Positions 1-10,828 of a stretch of 64,000 bases of DNA are shown piece after piece (positions within the stretch are counted from its first letter, which is position 1; every line of letters starts with the position of its first letter). The DNA lies in assembly GCA_017163975.1 (NCBI GenBank), contig JAFFSR010000291.1, positions 2,671,001 through 2,735,000 of the forward strand. The letters are read 5' to 3'. The position numbers were made by a program, and so were the translations under genes. This stretch comes from Anastatus disparis (lineage: Eukaryota > Arthropoda > Insecta > Hymenoptera > Eupelmidae). Below the pieces are notes generated by a model. That model did not search any database, was not told the DNA's origin, and saw nothing but the letters and a program-made list of their open reading frames with translations.

Positions 1-30
<30 letters not shown>
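1..30. repeat. (TA)n microsatellite at window edge
   Basis: The window opens inside a run of about 13 TA dinucleotides. Its true length is unknown because it continues to the left. Confidence 0.9.
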
Positions 31-31
<1 letters not shown>

Positions 32-545
32 TCTTTTATTCTTGGATACCTAATTCTAAAGAACCAACGTCCCAAATTACAAAAATAAGTTACAATAGCA
101 ATTAAAAATTCATAAAAATAATAAATCAAGTTTATCAAATAAAGTTTAATAAATTAAACTTTACAAATTAATAAATTTAGTTCTAACGGTTGACACATGT
201 GCATGTATATAAAAATATGGAATATTAAAATGAAATTTTATGCACAGATGAGACAAGTCTGCTATTATTCTTAAAGACACAAGAATCCATCAATGACTTT
301 AGATGGCAGCATGCTAAGGAGAAGGTGCATGCAACCGTCAGGGACGACTGTATAGTTTTTGTGACAAAATTTGAAAGGCAGTACAGACTGGGTACCAAAC
401 AAAATTAATCAAAATTATTTAATCAAGCTTGTATCTATGAGTACACATAACATAAAGTGCACTATATATGTTATATGGAAAAATAAGTTTAAAATTGAAT
501 TTATAATTTTAAAATAAATATGTTAAAAGATAATATTAAATTTTC
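31..545. other. AT-rich stretch without recognisable gene
   Basis: I see no long open frame and no repeat motif that I can name. A less AT-rich patch at about 240-400 could be a TE remnant or old unique sequence. No LTR matching the one at 6071-6293 is present here, so the left end of the adjacent copia element is not visible. Confidence 0.5.
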
Positions 546-567
546 CTTGCTGAATTCGCACATACAA

Positions 568-1140
568 TATTACTTGTATTCGGTATATTGTGTGTGTGAA
601 AGACAGCATATAAATATAAATAAATATTAACAGGATAAAATTGAGGAAAATTAAGAGAGATATTGCTTGTGTTCGGCATATCGCTCTGAGTTTATAACTT
701 CAAAAATTAAACTCCACTGATATAGCTTGTGTTCGGCATATTATTCTGAGTCTATAATCTTAAAAAACAAAAAAAATTGAAATCGATTAATATTGCTTGC
801 GTGTTGTATATTAATTTGATTTTACGCTGGAATTATTATAGAGTTCAAAGAATTATTGATGAACTGATATTCGGTATTATCTTGAATTTGAATGAATTTA
901 TTTTTGATAAATAATGTTTAAATTTAATAAATTTAAATTTTGAATCAATTGATATTGCTTGTGTTCGGCATGTCAAATTGATTTTTCTCTGAAATTACCA
1001 TTAATGTTCAAAGAATTATTAATGAACTAGTGTTCGGTATTATGTTCAATTTTAATTAACTTGTGCTCGAAAAACAATTTTTAAATTTAATTAAACTAAA
1101 TTTTGAATCAATTGATACTGCTTGTGTTCAGCGTATCAAA
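568..1140 (+). repeat. Six imperfect copies of a hairpin-forming leader motif
   Basis: A motif close to GATATTGCTTGTGTTCGGCA followed by TATC recurs at about 568, 659, 720, 787, 949 and 1111. The best copies can pair GATAT(t)GC with GCATATC around a loop of about nine bases. A second phrase, AAAGAATTATTRATGAACT, recurs at about 848 and 1010. The copies lie upstream of the first gag-like sequence, in the position of a retrotransposon 5' leader. Confidence 0.7.
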
Positions 1141-1238
1141 TTGACTTGAATATTTAAAGTTTATTTGTTTTTCAGATTAACTATATGTAACGAGCAAGGA
1201 ATTTTACCTCGTTATAAAGACAGGAGAAGAGAAAGAAA

Positions 1239-1553
1239 GTGAGAGACGGTTATTGTTTACGATTCATTGCTCAGACCAGAAATTCTGTTTTTAAGGAAGA
1301 AAAAGAAGACCGATTATACATGCCCTATTGTACGACAGGTGGTCACATTATGGAAGACGGAGCGATAGATATGACTGAAAGCAAAGACACAGCGATGGAT
1401 ATGACTAAGAGCGAAGACAGATCTAAAGAGACAGAGGGGTATTACAACATGACAGAAAGAAAGAATGAAGACAGAGAAAATGAAGACAGAAAAGACAAGG
1501 CAGAAAAGGAAGACAGTTTAAGAGACAGAAGCAAGCGTGAGGCAGCTATATAA
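1239..1553 (+). CDS. Short charged ORF in copia leader/gag region, not identified
   Basis: This frame of 104 codons is very rich in Glu, Asp, Lys and Arg, with repeated Glu-Asp-Arg. Those residues come largely from repeated GAAGACAGA words. I recognise no domain. The GACAG word enrichment continues through non-coding and other-frame sequence downstream, so the protein may be a by-product of base composition. It could be the N-terminal part of a copia gag, but no gag motif is visible here. Confidence 0.25.
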   Translation: MRDGYCLRFIAQTRNSVFKEEKEDRLYMPYCTTGGHIMEDGAIDMTESKDTAMDMTKSEDRSKETEGYYNMTERKNEDRENEDRKDKAEKEDSLRDRSKREAAI

Positions 1554-2449
1554 GAGTGTAATAAGAAAGCTAACAACACAGAAGAAAAAAAATACGAGGT
1601 AAACCTATTATTAAGACTGATAAAATCATCTTAAATAAATTATTTATCAACAAAATTTTGAAATATTATAAAAGAAACAGTAAATGTTGATAAAAATGTT
1701 TTTAATAATGAACTTTTTAATTTAAATTTAGACAGCAAACTGAATCGAATTGGAAGAACTCGGCTCTGTAAAGAAAACAATAAAAGAAGTTGAAAGAAAA
1801 GAAGTTAAAAGTTACTTCATGATGTAGGACAGAAGTTTATAGACAGCTTAATCGCAGCATTTATTAAAGAAAAGCAAGCGATGGTAGTATAGTTTTAAAA
1901 TTCAATGGATGAATTAAAACTCATATTTAAAGAATAAATAACGACTGATGTAAATGAAATTCAGACGGCAGATAAAATGACAGGTGAAGCCAGAACATGT
2001 GATGTAAGAGATAGAAAAACGACCGGTTAGACAGGAAAGAGAGAATCAATCGGTAATGCAAGTAATAATTTTAACATGGACATGTTTGTCAGGGAATTAA
2101 AAAATTTGACTATTTTAGATAAAGACGGTAAACAAATAAACAAAGTAGAAATATCGCGATTGATTCAATTAAAAGTAGACAAAAGATTTAATGAAAATGA
2201 CAGCAAAATAAATGACATTTTTAAACAATTGAAACAAACATTAAAGGCCGGATCGACTAATAAAGACAGATCGGTAAAACGCGACTACAAGTTAACAAAT
2301 CAAATTTGCGAATTTCTTGAATTATTTTATATCTGAATTGTACGTTATAGACAGTTTAATTGAAATAAATGATAATTTGAGTGAGACAGTAAAAGGAAAA
2401 TATAAATTTAAAGTCTGTGATATTTTATAAATAGAATAGATAAAAATTA

Positions 2450-3110
2450 TTATGCCACAGTAATGGAAATTAAAGACCCAGCAAAACTATTAAATAGAAT
2501 TAAAGAAATTAAATTGAGCGAAGTTAACATAATTTTATTTTACATTAAAAGACAGCTATACATCATCGTCGGTTCACAGCGGTGAACCACAGCCAGTAAA
2601 TAAAAAAAAAGGAGAAGGAAAGAAAGTTGTATAGTATACAAAGTAATTCAATTAAGAAAAGGCAACGACCATTGTAGAAAAATTTGAAGAAACCGTAAGA
2701 AACTTTAATGATTTACCTAATATCAAAGCCAAGTCTGAAGAAAACAAAAGAGATGCATTCTATAATGCATTTGTAAACAAAGTATCTTAAGTAGAAAATA
2801 TAAACTGTATGACAGAAAGTGTGACAGGAAAAGGACTGACGTTTGATGAATTAAAATTGCTTATTATGCAGATAGAAGGCCGAAAGACGGAAAATCCAAG
2901 CACAATAGTTATGGCAACTAATACTGGAGCAGTTGAAAAGGGTACGATGCTACGAGTGTGGTGACTGTGGACTAACAAAAAAAAATAGGACAGATTAGAT
3001 TGGTTTTAAGTGCAAACAGATTGACACGAACGACTGTAATAAGATAAAACGAACGAGATTCGATAATAAAAGAGAAAGTGGAAATTATTGTGAATTCGAC
3101 AAAGAAGGAC
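2450..3110 (+). pseudogene. copia gag remnant (UBN2-type gag and zinc-knuckle region)
   Basis: The translation across 2450-2520 reads as a copia gag segment (DPAKLLNRIKEIKLSEVN). After a damaged stretch, 2680-2900 gives a second segment with EKFEETVRNFNDLPN, KRDAFYNAF and TGKGLTFDELKLLIMQIEG. Around 2945-3010 a CGDCG-like piece may be the ruined CCHC knuckle that would bind the element RNA. Gag would package that RNA in a cytoplasmic particle. Several stops and at least two frame changes make it non-functional. Confidence 0.65.
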
Positions 3111-3189
3111 TTCAGAAAAGAAATATAAATTGAAAATCTAATATCAAGGATGATATATCTAATTATCAGAAAGGCTATTGCATGAAAGT

Positions 3190-3860
3190 AAATGAGAAAT
3201 AATAAATTCGAGATATCCGTAAAAGTAACTAATATAAATAATGAAAAGTCGGTCGTATCGTTATTAGTGAAATTTATATCTGACAGTGGAGCAGCAAAAC
3301 ACTTGATAAATTCAAAATTAACTTTTAGAACATTAACTAAACAACAAAATAAAACATAATGCATGGATAAAGACAGTAATTCAAATCTTGAATCGAAGGG
3401 AGAAGGAAGCATGAACATTAATATGACTGATAATAAAGAAAAAAAATAATAATTAGACAAAGTAATTTAATGAAAATTTGTTATCTTTGCGGAGATTTGC
3501 AGATTCAAGATTAAACATCTATTGAGAAAATAAAATTATAGACATATGTGACCTATTTTCAAATGAGTCTCTTTTAATAGAAATTTATGAGGAACCATAC
3601 TGTGGTTATTGAATTTGAAATTGACTATGAGACAGAAAATAATAATTTAGGACAAAGGCAGACTATAGCTTATTTAATGATAAGAGAAAAGGCAAAAAGA
3701 CATAATGAAGACAGTCAAATTAATAAATTTGAAGAAAATCAATTAACTGCAAATAAGGAAAAATTCTCGGATTTTGAAAGCATCATTTCTGATGGAATAA
3801 TATACAGTTTAAACGAAGGTGAAATTAGTGAAGAACCCGATTGTGAACTTTTAAAATGAC
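3190..3860 (+). pseudogene. copia protease and GAG-pre-integrase remnant
   Basis: At about 3280-3310 the translation SDSGAAKHLIN matches the copia aspartic protease active-site signature, D-S-G-A followed by H-x-x-N. At 3560-3640 the segment EIYEEPYC then EFEIDY resembles the stretch between protease and integrase in insect copia elements. An open frame of 90 codons (3587-3859) begins here but does not read as known integrase beyond its first 20 codons. Stops interrupt the region before and after it. Confidence 0.5.
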
Positions 3861-4439
3861 AGATAACTAAGGCTCAAATAACGATGCCATATTATGGCAC
3901 ATCTGAATGCGCGACGCATCAGTTAAATACTCAAAGGAATTGCAATTAAAATTTTTCTGAAACTATAACTCTCAAAGAAACTAAGTTCGACAACACAATC
4001 ACAGATTGTGAAATATGTATAATTGCAAAGTTTAATAAATTTCCCTTCATGACAGTTGGACAGAAAGTGACCAAACCTCTACAAATAATACATTTATACA
4101 CGGCGGTTATCAATATTCAATCTATTCATTCAAAAAGACAGACATAAAAAGAGACAGATGTAAAAGACTGGGAAAATTATAAAGACAGATACATAGTTTG
4201 TAGATTTTGATGAAAAAGACACAGAAATATAAAGGACGGAGGGAGAGAAAATAAAACGAACAGTAAAACGACCAAGAAAAGAATCTAAACAGAGAAATGA
4301 AGATTTTTCAAGAAACAGAAAAACAGAAAATGAAAAGACCAGTTGAATGACCGACAAAAACCTAAATCAACGCATATATATAAATAAGACAGATGAAGAA
4401 ATATACACATTATTGGCAGAAATAAATAGCGACCCAAGC

Positions 4440-5060
4440 ACATACATGGAACTCATGAAATCTAAAGAAGCCATAAATCAAGAATTTAAATCTACGTAAA
4501 AGAGTGACTGGTAGATAATGTAACGTCAGCATGGATGGAAAAAGTCCTAACATAATCGACTCTAAATAAGTATTCAAAAGAAAGACAGAAGCTAGCAACT
4601 AAGAAAGATATAAGGCTGGATTAATAACTCATTGGATTTAAAGACAAAAATATCTACGATTCACAAGAAAACTATGCACGACTATTTTTGATAAGATCAG
4701 TATTAGCAATGATGAACAAATTGAATTTGAAAAATATGTCAAACGGATGAAGAAATCAAGAAAACTAAACTAGAAAAAGCACTGTATGGTCTGAAAATAA
4801 ACCCACTGTTGGAACGAAAGGTTTAAAGCGACAGAAAAATATAGACTGAAACCATTTGACGATGAGCCATGTTTATTTACCAAGTATGACAAAGACGGTT
4901 TTATGATTCTGATTCTCTATGTAAATAACAGTCTATTAATATGTGACAGTTTAAATATGTTAGAGACGATGAAATCTGACTTGAAACAAAAATTTGAAAC
5001 GACAGATAGTGGAGAGCTCAAGAGCTTCTTAAGCTTAAAATTAAAAGAAACAAACAGAAA
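4440..5060 (+). pseudogene. copia reverse transcriptase remnant
   Basis: Conserved copia RT segments can be followed despite stops. They are GFKDKNIYDSQENYARLF and IRSVLAMMNKLNL at 4630-4740, KPFDDEPCLFTKYDKDGF at 4850-4905, and the active-site block ending YVNN at 4918-4929. After it comes LLICDSLNMLETMKSDL, then KFETTDSGELKSFL. The copia active-site box is normally YVDD; here both aspartates read as Asn, so the enzyme would be dead even without the stop codons. Confidence 0.8.
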
Positions 5061-5089
5061 GAACTACAGAATATAAAGCAAGAAGAATA

Positions 5090-5835
5090 TTTCAATAGAA
5101 TGCCGACAAAAATTTAATTATGATCAAGTACACTCTCTACGAGTACCTATGATAACAAACCAGGTGGTTAATCGAGAGAGAAGATACTTAAGAGATAAAC
5201 GATAAAAAATCAATGCAATAGATCTTATAGAGATGCAATGGACACATTGATGGGATTTGCAAAAGCAAGCAGACCAGATTATATTTATGCTGTAAATGTC
5301 TTGAACAGATATCAAATAAATGTGACAGAAAGCGACTATTAAATGGTTTAATGAGTCTTCAGATATTTGGAAGAAATCAAACACCTTGAATTTAAGCATA
5401 AGGCACAAGATGACCGCTCACAAGGATTTTCAGATGCAAGCTTCGAAGACAGTAAAAGTTCTCTTACAACAAATGACGTGAGTACATAGACAGAGACAAT
5501 ATTTAATTATTCGCATTATTTAACTGTCAGAAAGAATATGTCACAATGATTGAGTGTGCTCAAGAATTAATATCATTATGCTTAATATCAAAGAAGTTTC
5601 TGTAACGAGAGTTGTCACCTATGATACTTTGGTGCGATAATGAAGCAGCCGAATTAAATGTAAAGACAGGGAGTGAAAACTAAGATGTATGACAGAAAGT
5701 AAAGAACATGATGTAAATAAGTGCGTGATGAGAGGTTTAATAAATGTCAGCTGGATCTCCTCTAAAAATCAAATAGTCAATGTGTTTACGAAACCATTGC
5801 CCTTTAAATTGCATAAAGACTGTCAAAATTAGCAC
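5090..5835 (+). pseudogene. copia RNase H / C-terminal polyprotein remnant
   Basis: The segment MDTLMGFAKASRPDYIYAVN at 5237-5296 matches the copia block SLMYLA..TRPDI.FAV. It is followed by LNRYQ, by RYLEEIKHLEFKHK at about 5360, and by LWCDNEAAELN at about 5625. The family's terminal signature is visible as WISSKNQIVNVFTKPLPFKLHK at 5753-5818. These belong to the RNase H that removes the RNA template during reverse transcription. Stops are frequent. Confidence 0.75.
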
Positions 5836-6070
5836 TTAATGATTGATACGACTGATTATTTTAATACTGCACTTATATTTAAATTATATCACTAATCAAT
5901 TAAATTTATGTGTATTTCAGATTCTAGGTAAAATAATGCATAGAGGACGGCAAGTTCTACCAAGGAATAAAATTGATCTAATATATTAATCGAAACGTTC
6001 ATTTTGTTTGTTAAAACGACAGTTAATTTATATTATTTTATTTTATTTTCGATCAGAGCGTGAGAGGGAG

Positions 6071-6293
6071 TGTTAAAAATATGCATGCTCAGTACATCGT
6101 ATGTAAGGTAGCGCCATCTATTATATGTAGACGCCGTGAGCCGATTAACATTTCTTCTTAGTCAGTCCATGGATAACGGTTGAATAGAACAGACCGTGTT
6201 ACTTGATATAATACTATATATTTGTATCTTAATAAATAAAGACTTTTTATTCTTATGTAAAATAAAACTCGAGTACTTGTTTATTTTATTGCA
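6071..6293 (+). repeat. 3' LTR of the copia element
   Basis: A purine tract (GTGAGAGGGAG) ends at 6070 and is followed directly by TGTTAAAAATATG, the usual polypurine tract to LTR junction. The LTR contains AATAAA signals near 6235 and 6261 and can be closed at TTGCA near 6293, giving about 223 bp with TG...CA ends. The exact right end is uncertain because no second LTR is available for comparison. Confidence 0.65.
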
Positions 6294-7360
6294 ATATATT
6301 AAAAAAAAATAAATAAATAAAAAAACATGAACATTGTATTTTAATGGGGGGTACATTGGATAGTACGATGGGGGAATTTCTGGATGAGATATGGAGGTGA
6401 TCATGGATAGGATCATGGGTGGGATGTGGGTAAAATATGGAGGGGAGGTGGGTGAAGATGGGAATGTAACATATTTTTATAAAATATATGCATAAAATAA
6501 CGTTAATTTACGCTATTAAAGAAGCAGATAAGTATGATACACATATATAAATGATTAAAATCTAATAAAACAGTAACTGAAATGGAGGAGCTAATAAAAT
6601 GCTTTGTTAATTCGTGTTTGATACGGACGTTTTTTTCACGAAAAAAGTAATGATCTATAATGTTCTCTAACTTTTCCAAATTACAGAGAGTTTTGCAAAT
6701 TGGGTCTCCCTTAGGCCTATTACACTTTCCCATTTGAATCTGCAAATCATAAACTTTAGCAGTAACTATGCAAGAGTTAAATATATTAATATCCAATGAA
6801 GTACAATAACCCAGTAGACTCGTACTTACACTCATGCTTCTCTGTTAGTTATCAACTACCGCGTAAGCCAAACAACAACAACATTTAAACAATCTTAAAA
6901 TTATCACAGATGTCTTATTTAGGATATGGTTTTTATCTTTCTGTTAAATACTTTAAAATTTAGAATATAATCAAATTTACTTATAATATATAATAAAATA
7001 GTAAAAATAACTGTTTATATACCTCTTATGCATTACCTAATAAATGATAGAACAACAGTTCTGCAAAACTTCTGGATGAAAGTACATGAAATTTATTCAT
7101 TTCATAGTAGATGAATATAAAAAAGAAGAAAGTATATTATATGATTTTATGGACAAGCGTGAAAATAAATATAAAACAATAATATTATTTGCAATATATT
7201 ATTGGTATTATTAACAATATTTTTAATGAAATACGTATAATAAAAACGCTAAAAATATGATTCTATTCTTTTTAAAAAACAATTTTTTTCATATAAATTT
7301 TAATAATTATATAGATTATATAAATTTGGTGGTGGGCATATATTAGTATTTATTTTCTGC
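6294..7360. other. AT-rich intergenic sequence, no assignable gene
   Basis: There is a G-rich patch at about 6340-6460 and otherwise A/T-rich sequence. A minus-strand frame of 110 codons (6503-6835) contains a KCNRPKGDPICKTLCNL segment but matches no family I know. It could be a host exon or chance. I see no TIRs bounding this stretch. Confidence 0.4.
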
Positions 7361-7364
7361 TTAA

Positions 7365-8580
7365 GGAAGGAGCCTGCTTTAGAGGCTTCAAAAAATCGAT
7401 ATTTTCGAGGATTTTATTGAAAAGGAACGAAATATCTTATTAAAATGAAACTTTTAGGGTTTATTCTTATATATTTGAAGAGTCTTCTCAAATTTTTTTA
7501 TCATACATAAGATATTCTTCATGTTTCAAGAAATTTACGGAGGCGCCTCGAGTGTGCACTTTCTGTGTGGCGGGCAAGATGTAGGTCACAATTTTCATCT
7601 GAAACAAAAAACCAAAAGAAATTTTTAATTTCCAATAGTGTAATTTCTAGGTGAACCAAGAAAATTCAACAATTCAATTTTTCGCAAATTAAAAAAAAAA
7701 TGCATTTAAAAAAAAAAATTCACTTTAGATCGTTTAAAAACCGGGTTAATGTTAACTTTCTTAAGGTATTTTAGGTTCACCTAGAAGAGAATTTAATCCC
7801 GAATACCACGCATGTTGACTCGTTTCGATAGAACGTTTACTTTTTTTCCTATCTTGCCCGCCAATTTGAAAAAATCATCAAAATGGAAATTCGAGAAATC
7901 GTGTGGCAAAGTTTTTGTTCACAAAAAATCGTAAATTTCTTGAACTTACTCTGTTAATATGCTAATCAGCGATTCCTACTCCATATAACTGCCCTTCAGA
8001 CTCTTCAAAAAATTGATTTTCGGCCAATTGTTCCATTCGACGGGCTGTTCTGGCCTCTTTGGTCGCTAATGAGGCGCGCCTGTTTTGACGCGTGATGCGC
8101 TCCTCGTTCGCTTTATCGGAAAAATTTTTGCACTGGAGCCCAATTTTGAAGTCTAATAAGTGCATAATCTTTAATACTGCACTGTAGCCTTCATTAAACA
8201 TCCCTCCAGCGATGAAAGCAGCAGTCTCAACTATTTCAATCCCCGAATGAAAGTGTTTGGGCGTCATGCGCCATACGGTTGAATTAAATGACTCGTTAGC
8301 ATTCTGCGTGTGTCCACCCAAGCACCTTGTTAATAAATCGTTCTTTGATAATCCCTTTCCATTATAATATACATAATAGATCGAGGGGCGGAGCGCGCGC
8401 TTCGGGCAGTCCGGCCGCTCGGGTACCTGCTCGACACTTGCTCACTATTTCTTCTGTATCTCTGAAAATATTCCGAATTTTGTTCTAAAATTTAAAGACA
8501 TATTCTTGGATAGTTTAGAAAGAGATTTAGGCAAAAAAAAAAATTTCGACTTTTTGAAGCCTCTAAAGCAGGCTCCCCCC
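7365..8580 (-). mobile_element. Deleted DNA transposon with TTAA flanks (Kolobok/Mutator-like)
   Basis: TIRs of about 33 bp bound the element. The left one starts GGAAGGAGCCTGC and the right one, read on the minus strand, GGGGGGAGCCTGC; both continue TTTAGAGGCTTCAAAAA. TTAA stands immediately outside both ends (7361-7364 and 8581-8584). The only coding remnant is a transposase C-terminal piece on the minus strand. A TTAA duplication is typical of the Kolobok and piggyBac superfamilies, while the protein type is generally annotated as Mutator-like transposase. Kolobok would reconcile the two; this is inference. Confidence 0.75.
7962..8390 (-). pseudogene. Transposase fragment, Mutator-like/Kolobok-like C-terminal domain
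   Basis: The minus-strand frame, opened up to about 8390, reads NGKGLSKNDLLTRCLGG, then HTQNANESFNSTVWR at 8321-8270. This is the conserved block C-x-x-G-x-T-Q-N-x-N-E-S-(F/L)-N of arthropod transposases annotated with a Mutator-like domain. The chain continues with an FNEGYSAVLKIMHLL helix and an Arg-rich tail (RRASLATKEARTARR), usual near the end of this family. The catalytic core that should lie upstream (towards 8540) is missing, so only about the last quarter of a normal protein is present. Confidence 0.7.
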
Positions 8581-8641
8581 TTAAATTAAACAAAAAACAG
8601 AAGATATATCATTTGTTTTTATAATGTTTTCTATAATCTAT

Positions 8642-9320
8642 ATTATTAACTAACTAGGAGAGGACTCCTTGTTTGGGTCACGGATTTTTTTGTAACTTGC
8701 AGATATGTTTTTATACATAAAATCATGAAAAAAGCCGCGAGCATTCGATCTAACGCTCGATCATTCCAAGATTATGAGCTATTTTGTTTAATTTTTTAAA
8801 GAAATTGTTTATAATATTGAATATTACTCTCCAATGGAAACTTCTAAGTTAATTCTGCTAAATGGTAATAAAAGTTGAGATTGAATCCTTTCGATTCAAA
8901 AAAAAAACGTGTTTAAAAAGCTCAACCCGTTCAAAAGTTATAGCAAAATAAAAATTGTTTTAAAAATTGTTATAAAAATTAGCATAAAATTAAACTTTAA
9001 TTTTCATTGAATCATTGTGCTGATTTTTTCATGTTTTTCATTTTGCTAGAACTTTTGAACGTATTAAGCTTTTTAAATACGTTTTTTTACGAGAATTTAG
9101 CAGAATTAACTTGGAAGCTCTCATAAGAGAGTAATATTCAATATTATAAACAATGATTTTTCAAAAAAATTGAACAAAATATTTCATGATCTTCGAATGA
9201 TCGAACGTTAGACCAAATGCTCATGGCTTTTTTATGATATTATGTATAAAAACATATCCGCAAGTTACAGCAACATCCGTGACCCAAACAAGGGGTCCTC
9301 TCCTAGTAAGTCAATAATTT
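8642..9320. mobile_element. Hairpin (palindromic) element with arms of about 320 bp
   Basis: The left arm begins ACTAGGAGAGGACTCC and runs through GGGTCACGGA. The right arm ends TCCGTGACCC through GGTCCTCTCCTAGT. The arms stay paired through blocks such as AATATTGAATATTACTCTC and its complement and meet near 8980. There is no open frame. It looks like a foldback-type non-autonomous DNA element. No clear TSD could be fixed because similarity fades gradually outward. Confidence 0.8.
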
Positions 9321-9618
9321 TACAAAAACTTGAACCTGTTTGTAGAAAGTTACATAATATTATCTCTTTCTTACGTTGTATATTTACTAAAAAATGAATT
9401 ATTTTTGTATATGATTCCTATAAAAGTTTTGCAAAACAATTATTTGATCATTTGTTTTGAATCTTTGTACAACAAGAAAGTTTTTTCACTCTCTTGCTTT
9501 TCAAACTTTTCTATCAGATAAAGATCTTGTAAGTCAAATGTTAAAAAACATTCAAGTGGTATTTGAATGTTTTTTGAATTTTTAGCATTTCATCTAGATA
9601 ATTAACAAGGAGAGAAGA

Positions 9619-9693
9619 GCCAGTTAGTGGCTCAGTCGGCAGAGCGTTAGATTTGTAATCTCGGGGTTCTGAGTTCGAATCCTGCTCTCGGCA
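9619..9693 (+). tRNA. tRNA-Thr(UGU)-like sequence, probably a pseudogene or SINE head
   Basis: A box A-like sequence (TGGCTCAGTCGG) and a box B-like sequence (AGTTCGAATCC) have tRNA spacing. The anticodon loop TTTGTAA would give anticodon UGU (Thr). The end CTCTCGGCA should pair with a 5' GCCGAGA, but the 5' end reads GCCAGTT. The anticodon and T stems contain mismatches. It is therefore more likely a degenerate tRNA or the head of a tRNA-derived SINE. The following bases (GCACCACTGTAC...ACATGTGC) can form a short hairpin. Confidence 0.6.
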
Positions 9694-10458
9694 GCCGATT
9701 GATAGAAGCACCACTGTACGTTACATGTGCTTTTTTCACAAATATATTGGCTAAATACCGCATTTAGAACATTTAAAACGAGGTGCTCTATCAGTATTTG
9801 AAATTGCAGTCACATATACTACACAGTATACTACTTGGGAAATTTTTCACAAACATTCTGTAGCACTTGCCATCAACAATATTCTTTATAGTACGATCAT
9901 ATTGTCTACTTTTCATTATAAAATGTCGGTACTCACAATTTTCTTCTAAAAGCTTTTTTATGATTTCTGATGGATCTATTATAATAAAAATATTCAAACA
10001 AAACAGATTTGATGAATCATCTGATAAAATCATTCAAATTTTTAGGATAACAAAGTTATCTTGAAAGCAATTAACGTTATCAGTTTTTTTTTTATTTTTA
10101 GTTCATCCAATAATAATATTTCTACTAAACTTGCATTATCAATAATACGCCATACCTGAAAATAAATTAAATATTAAAATTATGTATAAATAAACGTGAT
10201 AGATAGTACTGGGATCCTTCTAGCTTTCTTGGACGTCCCAGGAAAATCTTATGTGTAACACATTTTCAGGATGATTAAGATCGATTTATAATTAAGAGGC
10301 TATTAAAATAAGTGGTCAAATCGAAAAAGTCAGATTTGAGATATTCTAAAAAAACTTAATAACTTAATACTGACATAAATAATTTCGTTAAAACTTTATA
10401 AACATTAAAAAATTTCAGAAACGAAGTAAATTTAGTAATGATTGCAGTTAACTTAAAG
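9694..10458. other. No assignable gene
   Basis: Mostly AT-rich sequence. A minus-strand frame of 80 codons (9791-10033) ends with a Cys-containing tail (CSICDCNFKY), and the overlapping frame continues the same style (FKCSKCG). This hints at a frameshifted zinc-binding C-terminus of unknown origin. I do not recognise the protein. Confidence 0.35.
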
Positions 10459-10712
10459 TGTTCCGTTGTAACACATATATTGGAGGGTAGCAGCACTTCA
10501 CAGCCACTGGCCCTTCCTTCCTCGCGCGTTTCTTACGCGCCAGGGAAGAAGGATCAGTGGTAATGCCTTTTTCTTTCTTTTTCCAGCAAGGACAGTTTTT
10601 GCGCAACGCCATTAGAGATGACACGTGTGTCTCGGCTTAGTTTAAATAAAATCTTTTTCTCTTACTAATGCGAAGTCAAAATTTATACTTAAAATTGACC
10701 AAAGATCATTGT

Positions 10713-10828
10713 AACAACAACGCATTGTATAAACTGTACAATCATTACATTAGTAACAAATACGCATTGTACAAGCTGTACAATCATTACATTACTGACA
10801 ACTACACATTGTACAATCATTGCATTAC
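10713..10828 (+). repeat. Short tandem repeat inside the LTR (unit about 43 bp, 2.7 copies)
   Basis: Successive copies contain CGCATTGTAYAARCTGTACA and AATCATTACATTA. The third copy is shortened by loss of its middle. Such repeats inside an LTR may be enhancer-like, but nothing in the sequence proves it. Confidence 0.7.

Larger units (their letters stand above)
546..6293 (+). mobile_element. Degenerate Ty1/copia LTR retrotransposon
   Basis: Fragments of a copia polyprotein occur in the expected order on the plus strand: gag (about 2450-2900), protease (about 3280), GAG-pre-integrase (about 3560), reverse transcriptase (about 4440-5060) and RNase H (about 5100-5835). They are followed by a purine-rich tract and a 3' LTR starting TGTTA at 6071. 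All frames are broken by many stops and frameshifts. An integrase core could not be recognised between 3860 and 4440 and may be deleted. No 5' LTR is seen, so the element is truncated or its left LTR is too decayed. The left limit is only the start of the leader repeats. The plus strand is unusually rich in the word GACAG. Confidence 0.8.

Noticed and set aside
6503..6835. Minus-strand frame of 110 codons as a possible host exon
   Set aside because: No recognisable domain, no convincing splice context, and the surrounding sequence gives no gene structure.
7568..7862. Inverted words GGCGGGCAAGAT and ATCTTGCCCGCC, plus TCTAGGTGAACC and GGTTCACCTAGA, considered as a nested MITE
   Set aside because: Only 12-bp matches at each place, with no pairing between them and no target duplication. 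Kept as part of the TTAA element.
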